Source of the DNA: Paenibacillus sp. FJAT-29882
Lineage (GTDB): Bacteria; Bacillota; Bacilli; Bacillales; DSM-1321
Length of the DNA stretch: 64,000 bases
Direction of reading: 5' to 3'
Assembly (NCBI RefSeq): GCF_001510645.1
Contig: NZ_LMVB01000001.1
Location: forward strand, 1,870,981 to 1,934,980
Shown: in pieces, positions 34,590-42,423 of the stretch
How positions within the stretch are numbered: position 1 is the first letter of the stretch
Layout: each line of letters starts with the position of its first letter
Position numbers and translations under genes: made by a program
Notes under the pieces: model-generated
The model's input: only the letters and a program-made list of their open reading frames with translations
Databases searched by the model: none
Told to the model about the DNA's origin: nothing

Positions 34590-35528
34590 TTTGTAGTGGA
34601 CGTTACGTGAATTATTTGGTTGGGATATGTTAATTCAATTGTTTTTTATAGCGGTTATTTTATAGAAGAATCTTAGTTCTATTGCTTATATATACTTAGA
34701 GTAGATCGTTTCACGAGGTTGTTTGAATCGTGAGGATCGTATAGATTTTACTAAAAAAGAACAAAAAACAATTCCCATTTTAGTTACGGAATTTGGCCAG
34801 AAATCGATCTCAATGATGAGCATTATACACACCATATTTTACAATAGCTACAATGAGTAATTCACCGAAATTTTTCATAAAAGACTTCCTCCTTGTCCAC
34901 TAATTCCCTTTATTATCAGAAACCATACTTTTTTCACAATCTGAGCGAAAACGGAAACAACCATCAAGAAAACGATAACATTACCTATGAAAATTACAGC
35001 AATACACTTTTTCACATGTTTTCACCATTTTTCTTTCATTTTTACGGTAGTTTAATTTATTTACACTGCACCTATGAATGCATATCTCTAGAAAGGAAGG
35101 CAAACAAATAAACCGCAACTGTTGGTTTGAAATAGGTTTGATAAAGCTAATGCTAAAAACCTTAATACAAGAGCAAATAGAAAGAGCATGTTTTGAAAAA
35201 AAGATTGATTCTATTGTGCTGAGTTCTTCAACAAACTATCCCAGTAAACTGTGATTTCACATGGTAGGTAGGAAGTAACCAACTACACGTGCAGATTCTA
35301 CCGGTTTACACACCCCCTTAATTTGGTAAGGCATATTAAAACTCTCCATTCCCTTTTTGTGTAAATTATTAGTCAAGTTAAGCTCCCAAAGAACACCCAT
35401 TTTATTTTCTTTTAGTTTTAGATTTTATTCATCTATAGTTTTACTAGTTGTGACTGTATAGTGGAAATCCAAAGATTGAGCCTCCTATTTTGTTTTTTCA
35501 AAAGTAACAATATTTACTAAATGTAATT
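34590..35528. other. gene-poor stretch, two start-like relics
   Basis: No complete gene is supported. On the minus strand AAGGAGGAAGTCTTTT precedes ATG 34883, but the frame closes after 22 codons (MKNFGELLIVAIVKYGVYNA). Near 35328 another ATG opens MPYQIKGVCKPVESARVVGY and closes soon after. AGAAAGAGCATGTTTTGA near 35177 repeats a word from about 9391. These may be truncated gene starts. Confidence 0.4.
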
Positions 35529-36305
35529 CTATAAGATATCAATCCAAATCTTAATAGCCGTTCCAAAGATTAGTACAACTAAAATACCTTGTAAAGCTTT
35601 CGTATTCATTGTTTTACTAATTTTTGCTCCAAGTGGTGCTGCAATTAAACCGGCAATAATGACAATGAGAGCTGAATAATAATCGACTTGCCCTGTTGCA
35701 ATCTTACCGAATGAACCAGCAATAGATGAAATAAATGTAATCGCAAGACTTGAAGCTATAGTCATACGTGTAGGTATCCGTAAAATTAATAACATGATTG
35801 GAATAAGTAAAAAGCCACCCCCTGCACCAACTACACCTGATCCAATACCTACTAGGAATGTTATAACTACTGCAAGTGGTTTATTAAAAGTTACTTGATC
35901 AAGTGGTAAATTATCTATTTGTTTCTTAGGTATAAACATCATGATGGCAGCTAATAAAGCTAAAATACCATAAACAATATTTACAGTTTCCTCTGATAAT
36001 TGATGAGAAGCAAAGCTACCAATCAACGTTCCAAATAAAACAGATATACCCATTACGGTAATTAATGATTTATTTAAATAGCCACCATTCCGAAAAGCTA
36101 GTACCCCTGCTAATGATACAAATAACACATCGAGGGCACTTATTCCTGAAACCTCATGTGCCGTAAAAGCTGTAAATCCAAATAATGGCGGGATATAGAG
36201 TAGCATTGGGTATTTTATGATAGCTCCACCAATACCAAGCATACCAGATAGAAATGAACCAATAAATCCGATAACAAAAAGAGTGCATATATATATCATA
36301 TCCAT
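35529..36305 (-). CDS. TauE/SafE-family sulfite/sulfur-anion exporter
   Basis: A 258-residue membrane protein with eight hydrophobic segments. Two family repeats are visible: GFIGSFLSGMLGIGGAIIKY near the start and GIGSGVVGAGGGFLLIPIML in the second half. Such TauE proteins accompany cst-type persulfide operons and are thought to export sulfite or related anions made from reactive sulfur. AGAGAGGGAAAACCA precedes ATG 36305. It is the last gene of the sulfur cluster, 62 bases after tusA. Confidence 0.9.
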   Translation of the reverse strand: MDMIYICTLFVIGFIGSFLSGMLGIGGAIIKYPMLLYIPPLFGFTAFTAHEVSGISALDVLFVSLAGVLAFRNGGYLNKSLITVMGISVLFGTLIGSFASHQLSEETVNIVYGILALLAAIMMFIPKKQIDNLPLDQVTFNKPLAVVITFLVGIGSGVVGAGGGFLLIPIMLLILRIPTRMTIASSLAITFISSIAGSFGKIATGQVDYYSALIVIIAGLIAAPLGAKISKTMNTKALQGILVVLIFGTAIKIWIDIL

Positions 36306-36367
36306 TGGTTTTCCCTCTCTTTAACAAAGAAACGTGAGTCGTTTTGCAACTAACCTTCCACTGTCTA

Positions 36368-36595
36368 CTAAGCTTTTTTAATGTAGAATGTTAAAACGTC
36401 AGCATCTTCTTTTTGGTCAACAATTGAATGACCTGCTGCATTTGCCCAAGCAGGTATATCAGCTAAAGCACCTTTATCTGTTACATGCACCTCTAAAATA
36501 TCGCACGAGTCGAATGTATCCATTTCTTTTTTCGTACGTACGATTGGCATTGGACATGATAAACCTTTTGCATCTAATACTTTTGTTGAATCCAA
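36368..36595 (-). CDS. TusA-family sulfur carrier
   Basis: A 75-residue TusA-like protein with the catalytic Cys14 in the CPMP motif (DAKGLSCPMPIVRTKKEMD). It accepts and passes on persulfide sulfur. The start is TTG 36595 with AAAGGAGAAATTTAAA upstream. It is close in sequence to the TusA half of the fusion at 38347, so the cluster holds two TusA modules, one free and one fused. Confidence 0.92.
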   Translation of the reverse strand: MDSTKVLDAKGLSCPMPIVRTKKEMDTFDSCDILEVHVTDKGALADIPAWANAAGHSIVDQKEDADVLTFYIKKA

Positions 36596-36691
36596 TTTAA
36601 ATTTCTCCTTTTATAATAAATTTTATTGATCATTTTATTACCGAAAGAAGGATAAAAGTCGTTTCTTCTCGCAAATTCATTACATTTCCTT

Positions 36692-37819
36692 TTAACGTAC
36701 AGCACAACGGTTTGGACCGATTTCCATTTCTGTTTGTTCATCGTTGTTTGGTGTAACTTTACCCATGTTCACTTGACGAATTTGTTGATATGCATTGGGT
36801 TGAGGTGGTAAGTTATCTGTCACGGTATGACAGAATTCTTCTTCACTTTCAATATTGAGGCCATGGTTTTCTGCAAATAAATCACCTAGACCTTTAGCAA
36901 CTGTACCATCTTCATTTAACTCATCAATAGTCATAAAGTGAGCCGGTAACACAATTAAATCCTCAGCTAGTTCACGATAACGTCGATATAAAGTTTCACG
37001 AAGATCACCTACCCAGTCTTCTGCAAGACCAGCTAAGTCAGGACGACCAATTGAGTCGATGAATAAAATATCACCAGTTAATAAGTACTTCCTATCTACA
37101 ATGAAAGATGTTGAACCGATAGTGTGTCCTGGTGAGTAAAGTGCACCAATTTCAATTTTTGAAGCACCATTTGAAACTGTTAAACCATCTTCAAGTGGTG
37201 TGTAATTAAATACTACTTCTTCTGCATCTTCTGGTGGTAAATAGTAGGTTGCACCTGTTTCTTCTGCAATATGACGTCCACCAGAGATGTGATCAGCATG
37301 TAAGTGCGTATCAAATACGTGTTTAATTTGTACATTTTTCTCTTTTGCTAAGTTTGTAAATACTTCTGTAAAACGAACCGCATCAATGATAGTTGCTTCA
37401 CCTTCTGAAATGACCATGTATGAAAGACATCCTTTACCAAGACGAACAAATTGATAAAGTTCTCCGCCACCTGTTAAGTCACTTACTTTAATTGGTTCTA
37501 GGTACATGCTCCAAGATTTCATTCCTCCTTCAAGGTAATATACATTACGGCCTACTTCTGAAATCATTTCCGCAACCATTATTGATGATCCTTCTTTTGC
37601 ACAGACAACCAAAACATCTTTATCTTTAGGTAGTTTCGGTAAAATTCCCTCAACACCATCTAATAGTTCGAAATAGGGAATGTTCAAGTACTCAAATTTG
37701 TGACCTTCTATTTTCCAATCTTCAAAAGCATCTTTGTTACGTACATCAAGGATAAATAATTCATGATTCTCAATTGCTTTGCGAGCAACTTGTGCTGCTG
37801 TCATCTTTGATATTGCCAT
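36692..37819 (-). CDS. rhodanese-persulfide dioxygenase fusion (CstB-like)
   Basis: A 375-residue fusion. The N-terminal rhodanese (residues 1-110) has active-site C73 in VVCAKEGSS and ends [10 protein letters not shown]. The C-terminal metallo-beta-lactamase domain has THLHADH (171-177), SPGHT (H232) and TGD (D250), as in non-haem iron persulfide dioxygenases. It should oxidise low-molecular-weight persulfide to sulfite and/or thiosulfate. Domain order is rhodanese first; I recall Staphylococcus CstB with the dioxygenase first. ATG 37819 is used; an upstream TTG (37825) is possible. An operator-like site overlaps its ribosome binding site. Confidence 0.9.
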   Translation of the reverse strand: MAISKMTAAQVARKAIENHELFILDVRNKDAFEDWKIEGHKFEYLNIPYFELLDGVEGILPKLPKDKDVLVVCAKEGSSIMVAEMISEVGRNVYYLEGGMKSWSMYLEPIKVSDLTGGGELYQFVRLGKGCLSYMVISEGEATIIDAVRFTEVFTNLAKEKNVQIKHVFDTHLHADHISGGRHIAEETGATYYLPPEDAEEVVFNYTPLEDGLTVSNGASKIEIGALYSPGHTIGSTSFIVDRKYLLTGDILFIDSIGRPDLAGLAEDWVGDLRETLYRRYRELAEDLIVLPAHFMTIDELNEDGTVAKGLGDLFAENHGLNIESEEEFCHTVTDNLPPQPNAYQQIRQVNMGKVTPNNDEQTEMEIGPNRCAVR

Positions 37820-37825
37820 ATCCAA

Positions 37826-37841
37826 CTACCCCCATAGGTAT
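37826..37841. promoter_or_regulatory. CstR-type operator, site 4
   Basis: CTACC-CCCATA-GGTAT: one mismatch from the ATACC-N6-GGTAT pattern of the three other sites. It covers the GGGGG stretch that serves as ribosome binding site for the rhodanese-dioxygenase gene. It could give the second half of the cluster its own regulated start. Confidence 0.55.
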
Positions 37842-37933
37842 TACTTTTGATTTTAAAGTGGAAGGGTTGTTTCCTTCCACTAGGTTGGCCTAATACAATT
37901 AACTTAGAATTTCATACTATACCTACTTTGGAA

Positions 37934-38329
37934 TTAGAATGTTAATGTTGGTGATGCATCTTTTGCAAATTCAAGGAAAGTAACAGCGCCACCTACTTCA
38001 ATTCCATCAATGAAATCTTCTTTTGTTAAGCCCATTACATCCATAGTCATTTGGCAACCGATAAATTTCACGCCTAGATCTTGCGCCATTTCGACTAATT
38101 GAGGAATGCTTGGAACGTTAGCTTTTGCAAAACCTTCCGTAAAGTGTTCTTTTCCTTCTGGTATTGGTAGTGCTTGATTTGCTTGTTTGTGAATTAAATT
38201 AAGACCTTCAAATGTGAAGAAGATGGCAACCTCTTTTTCTGTTGCTGCTGCTGCAGTTGCAATATTGAATACTTTATAAGCGTCAAAAAGACCCCCGTTA
38301 CTTGCGATAATAGCTACTTTGTTAGACAT
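37934..38329 (-). CDS. DsrE-family sulfur-transfer protein
   Basis: A 131-residue DsrE/DsrF/DrsH-like protein. KVAIIASNGGLFDAYKVFNI opens the fold. The candidate active Cys is C92 in FIGCQMTMDVMGLTKEDF, a motif typical of DsrE2-like partners of TusA and rhodanese. It probably relays persulfide within the cluster. GGAGGAAATGAATT precedes ATG 38329. It lies 17 bases behind the TusA-rhodanese gene. In Staphylococcus the corresponding domains are fused in one protein, CstA; here they are split. Confidence 0.88.
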   Translation of the reverse strand: MSNKVAIIASNGGLFDAYKVFNIATAAAATEKEVAIFFTFEGLNLIHKQANQALPIPEGKEHFTEGFAKANVPSIPQLVEMAQDLGVKFIGCQMTMDVMGLTKEDFIDGIEVGGAVTFLEFAKDASPTLTF

Positions 38330-38346
38330 AATTCATTTCCTCCAAT

Positions 38347-38910
38347 TTATAATTCTTTTGATAATTCGCTATTCCATGAACCCATACCTGGTAAGACGTT
38401 ATACACTTTTGTAAACCCTTTTTGAGAAAGTTTTTGCGCAGCTAAGTCACTGCGTTTTCCTGTGCGACAAATCACATAAATTTCTTGTTCTTTATCTAGT
38501 TCATCCAATCGTTCTTCTAATTCGCCCAGTGGAATTGATTTCGCACCTTCAATATGCCCAAAAGTAAATTCTGCTTCTTCTCGAACATCTAGAATAAAGC
38601 CACCGTTTGATGCCCGGTCAATAACTTCTTCGTTCGTAATCGTTTGTTCAAATTTCTTTTCGACTACTTCGCTATCTCCACTTTTACGGATGTAGTGTAG
38701 TAATACATCGTCTTCTTCAATGATGCCAATATATAGATGCCCAATACTCTCAGCCCAAGCTGCTAAATCTGCTTTTGAACCTTTGTCTGTCGCTTGAACT
38801 TCTAAAATCTGACCATCGGTTAAATCATTCATTGCTTTTTTCGTTTTAACAATTGGCATCGGGCAAGTTAACCCTTTAACGTCTAATTGTACATCTGCTT
38901 TAATAGCCAT
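38347..38910 (-). CDS. TusA-rhodanese fusion sulfurtransferase
   Basis: 187 residues. A TusA domain (C16 in LTCPMPIVKTKKAMND) occupies residues 1-76. After a short linker comes a rhodanese domain with C148 in VICRTGKRSDLAAQK and ending VLPGMGSWNSELSK. It can take persulfide on one Cys and hand it to the other. GAGGAGGCTGTGAATT precedes ATG 38910. Together with the DsrE protein directly downstream it reproduces the domain set of CstA. Confidence 0.92.
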   Translation of the reverse strand: MAIKADVQLDVKGLTCPMPIVKTKKAMNDLTDGQILEVQATDKGSKADLAAWAESIGHLYIGIIEEDDVLLHYIRKSGDSEVVEKKFEQTITNEEVIDRASNGGFILDVREEAEFTFGHIEGAKSIPLGELEERLDELDKEQEIYVICRTGKRSDLAAQKLSQKGFTKVYNVLPGMGSWNSELSKEL

Positions 38911-38992
38911 AATTCACAGCCTCCTCTTTCGAATTTGGTAATTAGGTGCCTGGAACTGTACGATTCAGAATAGTTGGAGTGCCAGTTTTCAT

Positions 38993-39008
38993 ATACCGTA
39001 CAGGGTAT
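38993..39008. promoter_or_regulatory. CstR-type operator, site 3
   Basis: ATACC-GTACAG-GGTAT, a 16-bp inverted repeat with six central bases, 83 bases upstream of the TusA-rhodanese gene and downstream of the small rhodanese gene. It matches sites 1 and 2 exactly in its arms. Confidence 0.7.
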
Positions 39009-39040
39009 TATTTTTCTCAAAAAAATATATAGAAATAAAG

Positions 39041-39337
39041 TTAATCAACTTTGCCTTCCCATACTAGCATGCCGCCAACCATATTTGTTACATCATATCC
39101 ATATTCTTCCAAGAATTGTGTAGCGCGGCTACTTCTTGCGCTAGAACGGCAAACCATTATATATGGTTTGTTTTTATCCAATTCATGCATTCGGAATTCT
39201 AATAATCTTAGCGGTATATTAACGATTCCAGGAATACTTACCTCTTGTACTTCTTCTACTTCGCGTACATCAATCAGGTTTAGTTGTTCTCCACTATCTA
39301 AACGAGATTCTACTTCTTTTGCACTAATTTCTTTCAT
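39041..39337 (-). CDS. single-domain rhodanese
   Basis: A 98-residue rhodanese: LIDVREVEEVQEVSIPGIVN then active-site C63 in YIMVCRSSARSSRATQFLEE and NMVGGMLVWEGK. It is a cytoplasmic persulfide carrier. AAGGTGAATCAAG precedes ATG 39337, 11 bases after the neighbouring membrane-anchored rhodanese. Confidence 0.9.
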   Translation of the reverse strand: MKEISAKEVESRLDSGEQLNLIDVREVEEVQEVSIPGIVNIPLRLLEFRMHELDKNKPYIMVCRSSARSSRATQFLEEYGYDVTNMVGGMLVWEGKVD

Positions 39338-39348
39338 CTTGATTCACC

Positions 39349-39696
39349 TTATCCTCTCCATGCACTCATTCCACCACGAACATTCGTGACATTTTCATAA
39401 CCTAATTTTTTTAATTGCTTGCAAGCTTGTGCACTTCTCATACCGCTGTGACAAATGACTACAAGTTCTTTGTCTTTTGGCAGTTTCGAGAAATCTGATC
39501 CTAAAGGAATATTTTTAAAAATGCGAATGTTACGTGCTCTATATTCACTAGGTGTACGAACATCCACGAACACTTTATCATGATCCTTAAGTATTCCTTT
39601 CAATTGTTCTGTCGAAATAGCTTTTATGCCTTTTGCTGGTTTCATACGCCAAATGATAAAGACAATAGCACTAGCGATAATAATCCAAGTTTCCAA
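39349..39696 (-). CDS. membrane-anchored rhodanese
   Basis: 115 residues. An N-terminal membrane segment (WIIIASAIVFIIWRM, residues 3-17) is followed by a rhodanese domain with VFVDVRTPSEYRARNI and active-site C82 in VICHSGMRSAQACKQL. It is tethered to the membrane, probably facing the cytoplasm. The start is TTG 39696 with GAGGAGACTTTCA upstream. It is the first structural gene after the repressor and has an operator-like site 89 bases upstream. Confidence 0.88.
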   Translation of the reverse strand: METWIIIASAIVFIIWRMKPAKGIKAISTEQLKGILKDHDKVFVDVRTPSEYRARNIRIFKNIPLGSDFSKLPKDKELVVICHSGMRSAQACKQLKKLGYENVTNVRGGMSAWRG

Positions 39697-39784
39697 TGAA
39701 AGTCTCCTCTCGTTTTAAAGCTAGTGTCTGGTACTTACACGAGTCTGAAACTTGTAATTGCTTAAGTGCCAACCACTACCAAAT

Positions 39785-39800
39785 ATACCTGTATGGGTAT
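39785..39800. promoter_or_regulatory. CstR-type operator, site 2
   Basis: ATACC-TGTATG-GGTAT, a perfect-arm inverted repeat in the gap between the repressor gene and the membrane-anchored rhodanese gene. Confidence 0.72.
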
Positions 39801-39828
39801 TATTTTATATAAAATAAAAAGTCGGTTA

Positions 39829-40092
39829 CTAGCGACTTTTTACAAATAAATTCACTGCTTCTTGAATGGAATCATTTAATGTTTCTTCATCGCCATTTGC
39901 GTTTTTGATACATTCGAGCAGGTTTTGACTAACGATCACACCGATTGAACGATCGACGCCTGAACGGACAGCTGAAAGTTGAGTGATGACTGCTTTACAG
40001 TCTTTTCCTTCTTCCATCATTTTCAATACTCCGCGAAGTTGACCTTCCATTCGCTTAATACGATTTTTCAATTTATCATCATATGAATTCAA
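39829..40092 (-). CDS. cstR: CstR-type persulfide-sensing repressor (CsoR family)
   Basis: An 87-residue all-helical DUF156/CsoR-family protein. C32 (GKDCKAVITQLSAVR) and C61 (NLLECIKN) are kept, with 29 residues between them, as in the family. The position of the copper-ligand His (32+25) is N57, so it cannot be a Cu(I) sensor and fits CstR, which forms a di- or trisulfide between the two Cys. The start is TTG 40092, five bases after a run of 12 G. It is the first gene of the sulfur cluster with an operator-like palindrome upstream. Confidence 0.9.
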   Translation of the reverse strand: MNSYDDKLKNRIKRMEGQLRGVLKMMEEGKDCKAVITQLSAVRSGVDRSIGVIVSQNLLECIKNANGDEETLNDSIQEAVNLFVKSR

Positions 40093-40097
40093 GTGTG

Positions 40098-40109
40098 CCC
40101 CCCCCCCCC
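40098..40109 (-). repeat. 12-base G tract at the cstR ribosome binding site
   Basis: Twelve consecutive C on the plus strand are twelve G on the coding strand. They lie between AAAGTAAA and CACAC-TTG and act as the only possible Shine-Dalgarno sequence of the repressor gene. Such a tract is prone to slipped-strand changes. Confidence 0.85.
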
Positions 40110-40146
40110 TTTACTTTGGTTTTTTTCTTGCTGACACTCACATCAT

Positions 40147-40162
40147 ATACCCGTATAGGTAT
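40147..40162. promoter_or_regulatory. CstR-type operator, site 1
   Basis: ATACC-CGTATA-GGTAT (within a 20-bp near-perfect palindrome, 40145-40164), 55 bases upstream of the cstR start. It is the primary autoregulatory site by position. Confidence 0.75.
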
Positions 40163-40164
40163 AT

Positions 40165-40572
40165 TGTCAACGAGAAAAATAATAGGTTTTATTATTTTTA
40201 ATATCTGCAAAAGATACTACCAAAGCTACCAATCCCCTCTTATGCTCAACTTAGATAACAAGGCTTAGTTCGACTATAAATGGCTATAATAACACAAATA
40301 AAAAATACCCTATAATTGTAAATTAAGTTTTCCATTTGTATTCTCCGATACTATTCATTGCACTTAATTAACTAAATTCCATATTTGAAGAGTGACACAA
40401 AACTTTAGACTAAAGTGACATAACAGTTTAAACTTATATACTCCTTAAAAATGACACAATAATTTATACACTATCGTCATCATTATTAAATATTCCATTT
40501 GTTCAAACCGCTCTTTTTTTAACAATATGTGCAACAAGGGGTACAGACAACAAGTTAAGTACATGATTTAGA
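40165..40572. other. intergenic, no gene seen
   Basis: An AT-rich region between the sulfur cluster and the end of the BioY operon. AAAATGACACAA-like words repeat near 40391-40455 but encode nothing. No start with a site was found. Confidence 0.4.
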
Positions 40573-40626
40573 AAAACAAAAAAATGACGTCCTTATTCAG
40601 TAAGTATCTGAATAAGGATCGTCATT
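40573..40626 (-). terminator. terminator of the BioY/acyl-CoA operon
   Basis: AATGACGTCCTTATTCAG (40583-40600) pairs with CTGAATAAGGATCGTCATT (40608-40626). On the minus strand the hairpin is followed by a run of seven T. Confidence 0.85.
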
Positions 40627-40649
40627 CACATTTGAGGGCTATGACACAA

Positions 40650-41021
40650 TCACTCTCTTGTTAATACGAATTCTCCTGTAACTACTACTTGATTTCCATT
40701 TCTACCTTCGATCACAAATGTAGGAGAGTCATTTTCCAGCTGCATTTTCTCTCCAACTAAATGAATCGTGTCATTCTGAAATATCGGTTTAAGAAATTGC
40801 ATCTCATATGTAGAAATTCTCATCCCTTTCTCAATAAAAGAAGAGACAATTTCTAATGCGAGCCCCATTGTCAACATTCCGTGAGCGATCGGTGCTTTAA
40901 ATCCGAAGCGTTCGGCTGCCTCTTGATTCAAATGAATCTGATTGAAATCTCCCGAGAGCAATGCATATTGTTTGATTTTTTCTTTCGTTAGGGTAATCGA
41001 ACCACTAATTCCGACACACAT
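40650..41021 (-). CDS. MaoC-type hot-dog hydratase, catalytic subunit
   Basis: About 123 residues of MaoC/(R)-enoyl-CoA hydratase fold. The hydratase motif is SGDFNQIHLNQEAAERFGF, with the Asp and His of the D-x4-H pair in place, then PIAHGMLTMGLALEIVSSF. It should hydrate or dehydrate an acyl thioester. GGAAGCGAGTGTTTTCA favours ATG 41021; GTG 41030 is an alternative. It overlaps the preceding gene by over 30 bases. The two small hot-dog proteins probably form a heterodimer. Confidence 0.85.
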   Translation of the reverse strand: MCVGISGSITLTKEKIKQYALLSGDFNQIHLNQEAAERFGFKAPIAHGMLTMGLALEIVSSFIEKGMRISTYEMQFLKPIFQNDTIHLVGEKMQLENDSPTFVIEGRNGNQVVVTGEFVLTRE

Positions 41022-41329
41022 TGAAAACACTCGCTTCCTTCCAAGTTATAGCCTATGAGAGATTGGGTGTAAAACGTATATTTTCCTTTTTGACTTTCTT
41101 GATCAAGTGTAACCACACACTGGTAGCTTTCCCCGATGGAAAGTTCCCTGTGACACACACAGGTCTGTTTCCGATGAATTGGCGCTGTCTTAAAGCCCCT
41201 TGGCATCTTCATATAACGATAAAAAATCATGGGAAAGGTTGGGGGCAAACTAGTTTGTTTTCCAAAAATCGCTTCATAGTTTTGTACCATTTCGTCTGTG
41301 ATTGTAACTAAAGTAATCTCAGTTTTCAT
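40988..41329 (-). CDS. MaoC N-terminal-like hot-dog subunit
   Basis: A 113-residue protein resembling the non-catalytic N-terminal half of two-domain dehydratases (FAS1-like dehydratase domain): TLPPTFPMIFYRY-type stretch (SLPPTFPMIFYRYMKMPRGF), then QTCVCHRELSIGESYQCVVT. The D-x4-H motif is absent. ATG 41329 overlaps the thiolase stop as ATGA. It is most likely the partner of the catalytic hot-dog protein encoded next. Confidence 0.8.
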   Translation of the reverse strand: MKTEITLVTITDEMVQNYEAIFGKQTSLPPTFPMIFYRYMKMPRGFKTAPIHRKQTCVCHRELSIGESYQCVVTLDQESQKGKYTFYTQSLIGYNLEGSECFQCVSELVVRLP

Positions 41330-42423
41330 ACCATACTCTCCCATAAAACAGCGATACCCATTCCGCCACCGATTCCGATCGTCGAAATGATATAGTTTGC
41401 TTTGTTACGCTGTACTTCATAAAATAATCGGATGACCAAAATGGCTCCCGATGCCCCATAAGGATGACCTAAGGCAATTGCGCCACCTTCTATATTTAAT
41501 TTTTCAAAAGGAATAGAAAGCTCTTGAGCACATGCGACAGCTTTGGAAGCAAATGCTTCATTCAATTCAATCAAATCAATATCTTGAATCGACAGCGAAT
41601 GTTTAGATAAAATTTCTGAAACAGCGGGGATAGGGCCTGTTCCTGGATAGTTTGGATTCACGCCAGTCACCACACTATCGACAAAGCGTATTATCGGTTT
41701 ATAGCCTAATTTCTTTGCTTTTTCCTCTGACATTACAAGAACCGCTGCTGCTCCATCATTAATTCCACAGCAATTTCCAAGCGTTATCGTTCCATTTTCC
41801 TTAAAACAAGGAGATAAGCGACGCAGCATTCTGTTATAATTCTGCTCGGCATTTAATCCTTCGTCTTGTAAGGAAAGATTATCGATCTTGACAAGTTCCT
41901 CTGAAAAATAATCGTGTTGTAAGGAATAAATAGCCCGTTGATAGCTAAGAAACGCATATGCATCTTGCATCTGTCGTGTGATTCCATATTTTTCAGCTAC
42001 ATATTCTGCAGCCATCCCCATTTCAGGATCTCCATATCGCTTAGGTGTGAAACGGGCTCTCTTTTCGTAGGGTGATTGACTCGTACTTTCGACACCACCA
42101 GCAATATAGATATCCCCTGCTCCTCCTTGAATGAGATGGCAAGCAAGGCGGATCGCTTCTAATCCGGATCCACATTGCCGATCAATTGTCACCCCAGGAA
42201 CAGAAAAAGGTAGATTGCTCTCTAAGCTTGACAGCCTCGCCATATTTCCTCCAGGACCGACTACATTTCCTAAAATAATATCATCTACTTGTTCGGGCAA
42301 ATCTTGAACAAGGTCTCGAATGACAGCAGCAGCTAATTGTTCAGGGCGATATTCTTTTAAAATGCCGCCTTTTTTTCCAATCACCGTTCTCTTTGCTTTA
42401 ACAATGACTGCTCTTTTCATCAT
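41326..42423 (-). CDS. thiolase-family protein lacking the second catalytic Cys (YhfS-like)
   Basis: 365 residues with most thiolase landmarks: C84 in TIDRQCGSGLEAIRL, NEAFASKAVACA, and the His in GGAIALGHPYGASGA. The usual C-terminal TLCIGGGQG reads IISTIGIGGGMGIAVLWE, so the acid/base Cys is replaced. It may condense without efficient cleavage or act on an unusual substrate. ATG 42423 overlaps the ligase stop as ATGA. In B. subtilis yhfS-yhfT-yhfU encode thiolase, ligase and a BioY protein, the same trio as here. Confidence 0.85.
   Translation of the reverse strand: MMKRAVIVKAKRTVIGKKGGILKEYRPEQLAAAVIRDLVQDLPEQVDDIILGNVVGPGGNMARLSSLESNLPFSVPGVTIDRQCGSGLEAIRLACHLIQGGAGDIYIAGGVESTSQSPYEKRARFTPKRYGDPEMGMAAEYVAEKYGITRQMQDAYAFLSYQRAIYSLQHDYFSEELVKIDNLSLQDEGLNAEQNYNRMLRRLSPCFKENGTITLGNCCGINDGAAAVLVMSEEKAKKLGYKPIIRFVDSVVTGVNPNYPGTGPIPAVSEILSKHSLSIQDIDLIELNEAFASKAVACAQELSIPFEKLNIEGGAIALGHPYGASGAILVIRLFYEVQRNKANYIISTIGIGGGMGIAVLWESMV

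Noticed and set aside
34893..35111. 72-codon plus-strand frame
   Set aside because: The product is rich in Asn, Tyr and Phe with no motif, has no ribosome binding site, and lies in otherwise empty DNA.
37819..40164. Copper-responsive CsoR/copZ-type operon
   Set aside because: The regulator has Asn where CsoR has its copper-ligand His, and all neighbours handle persulfide rather than copper.
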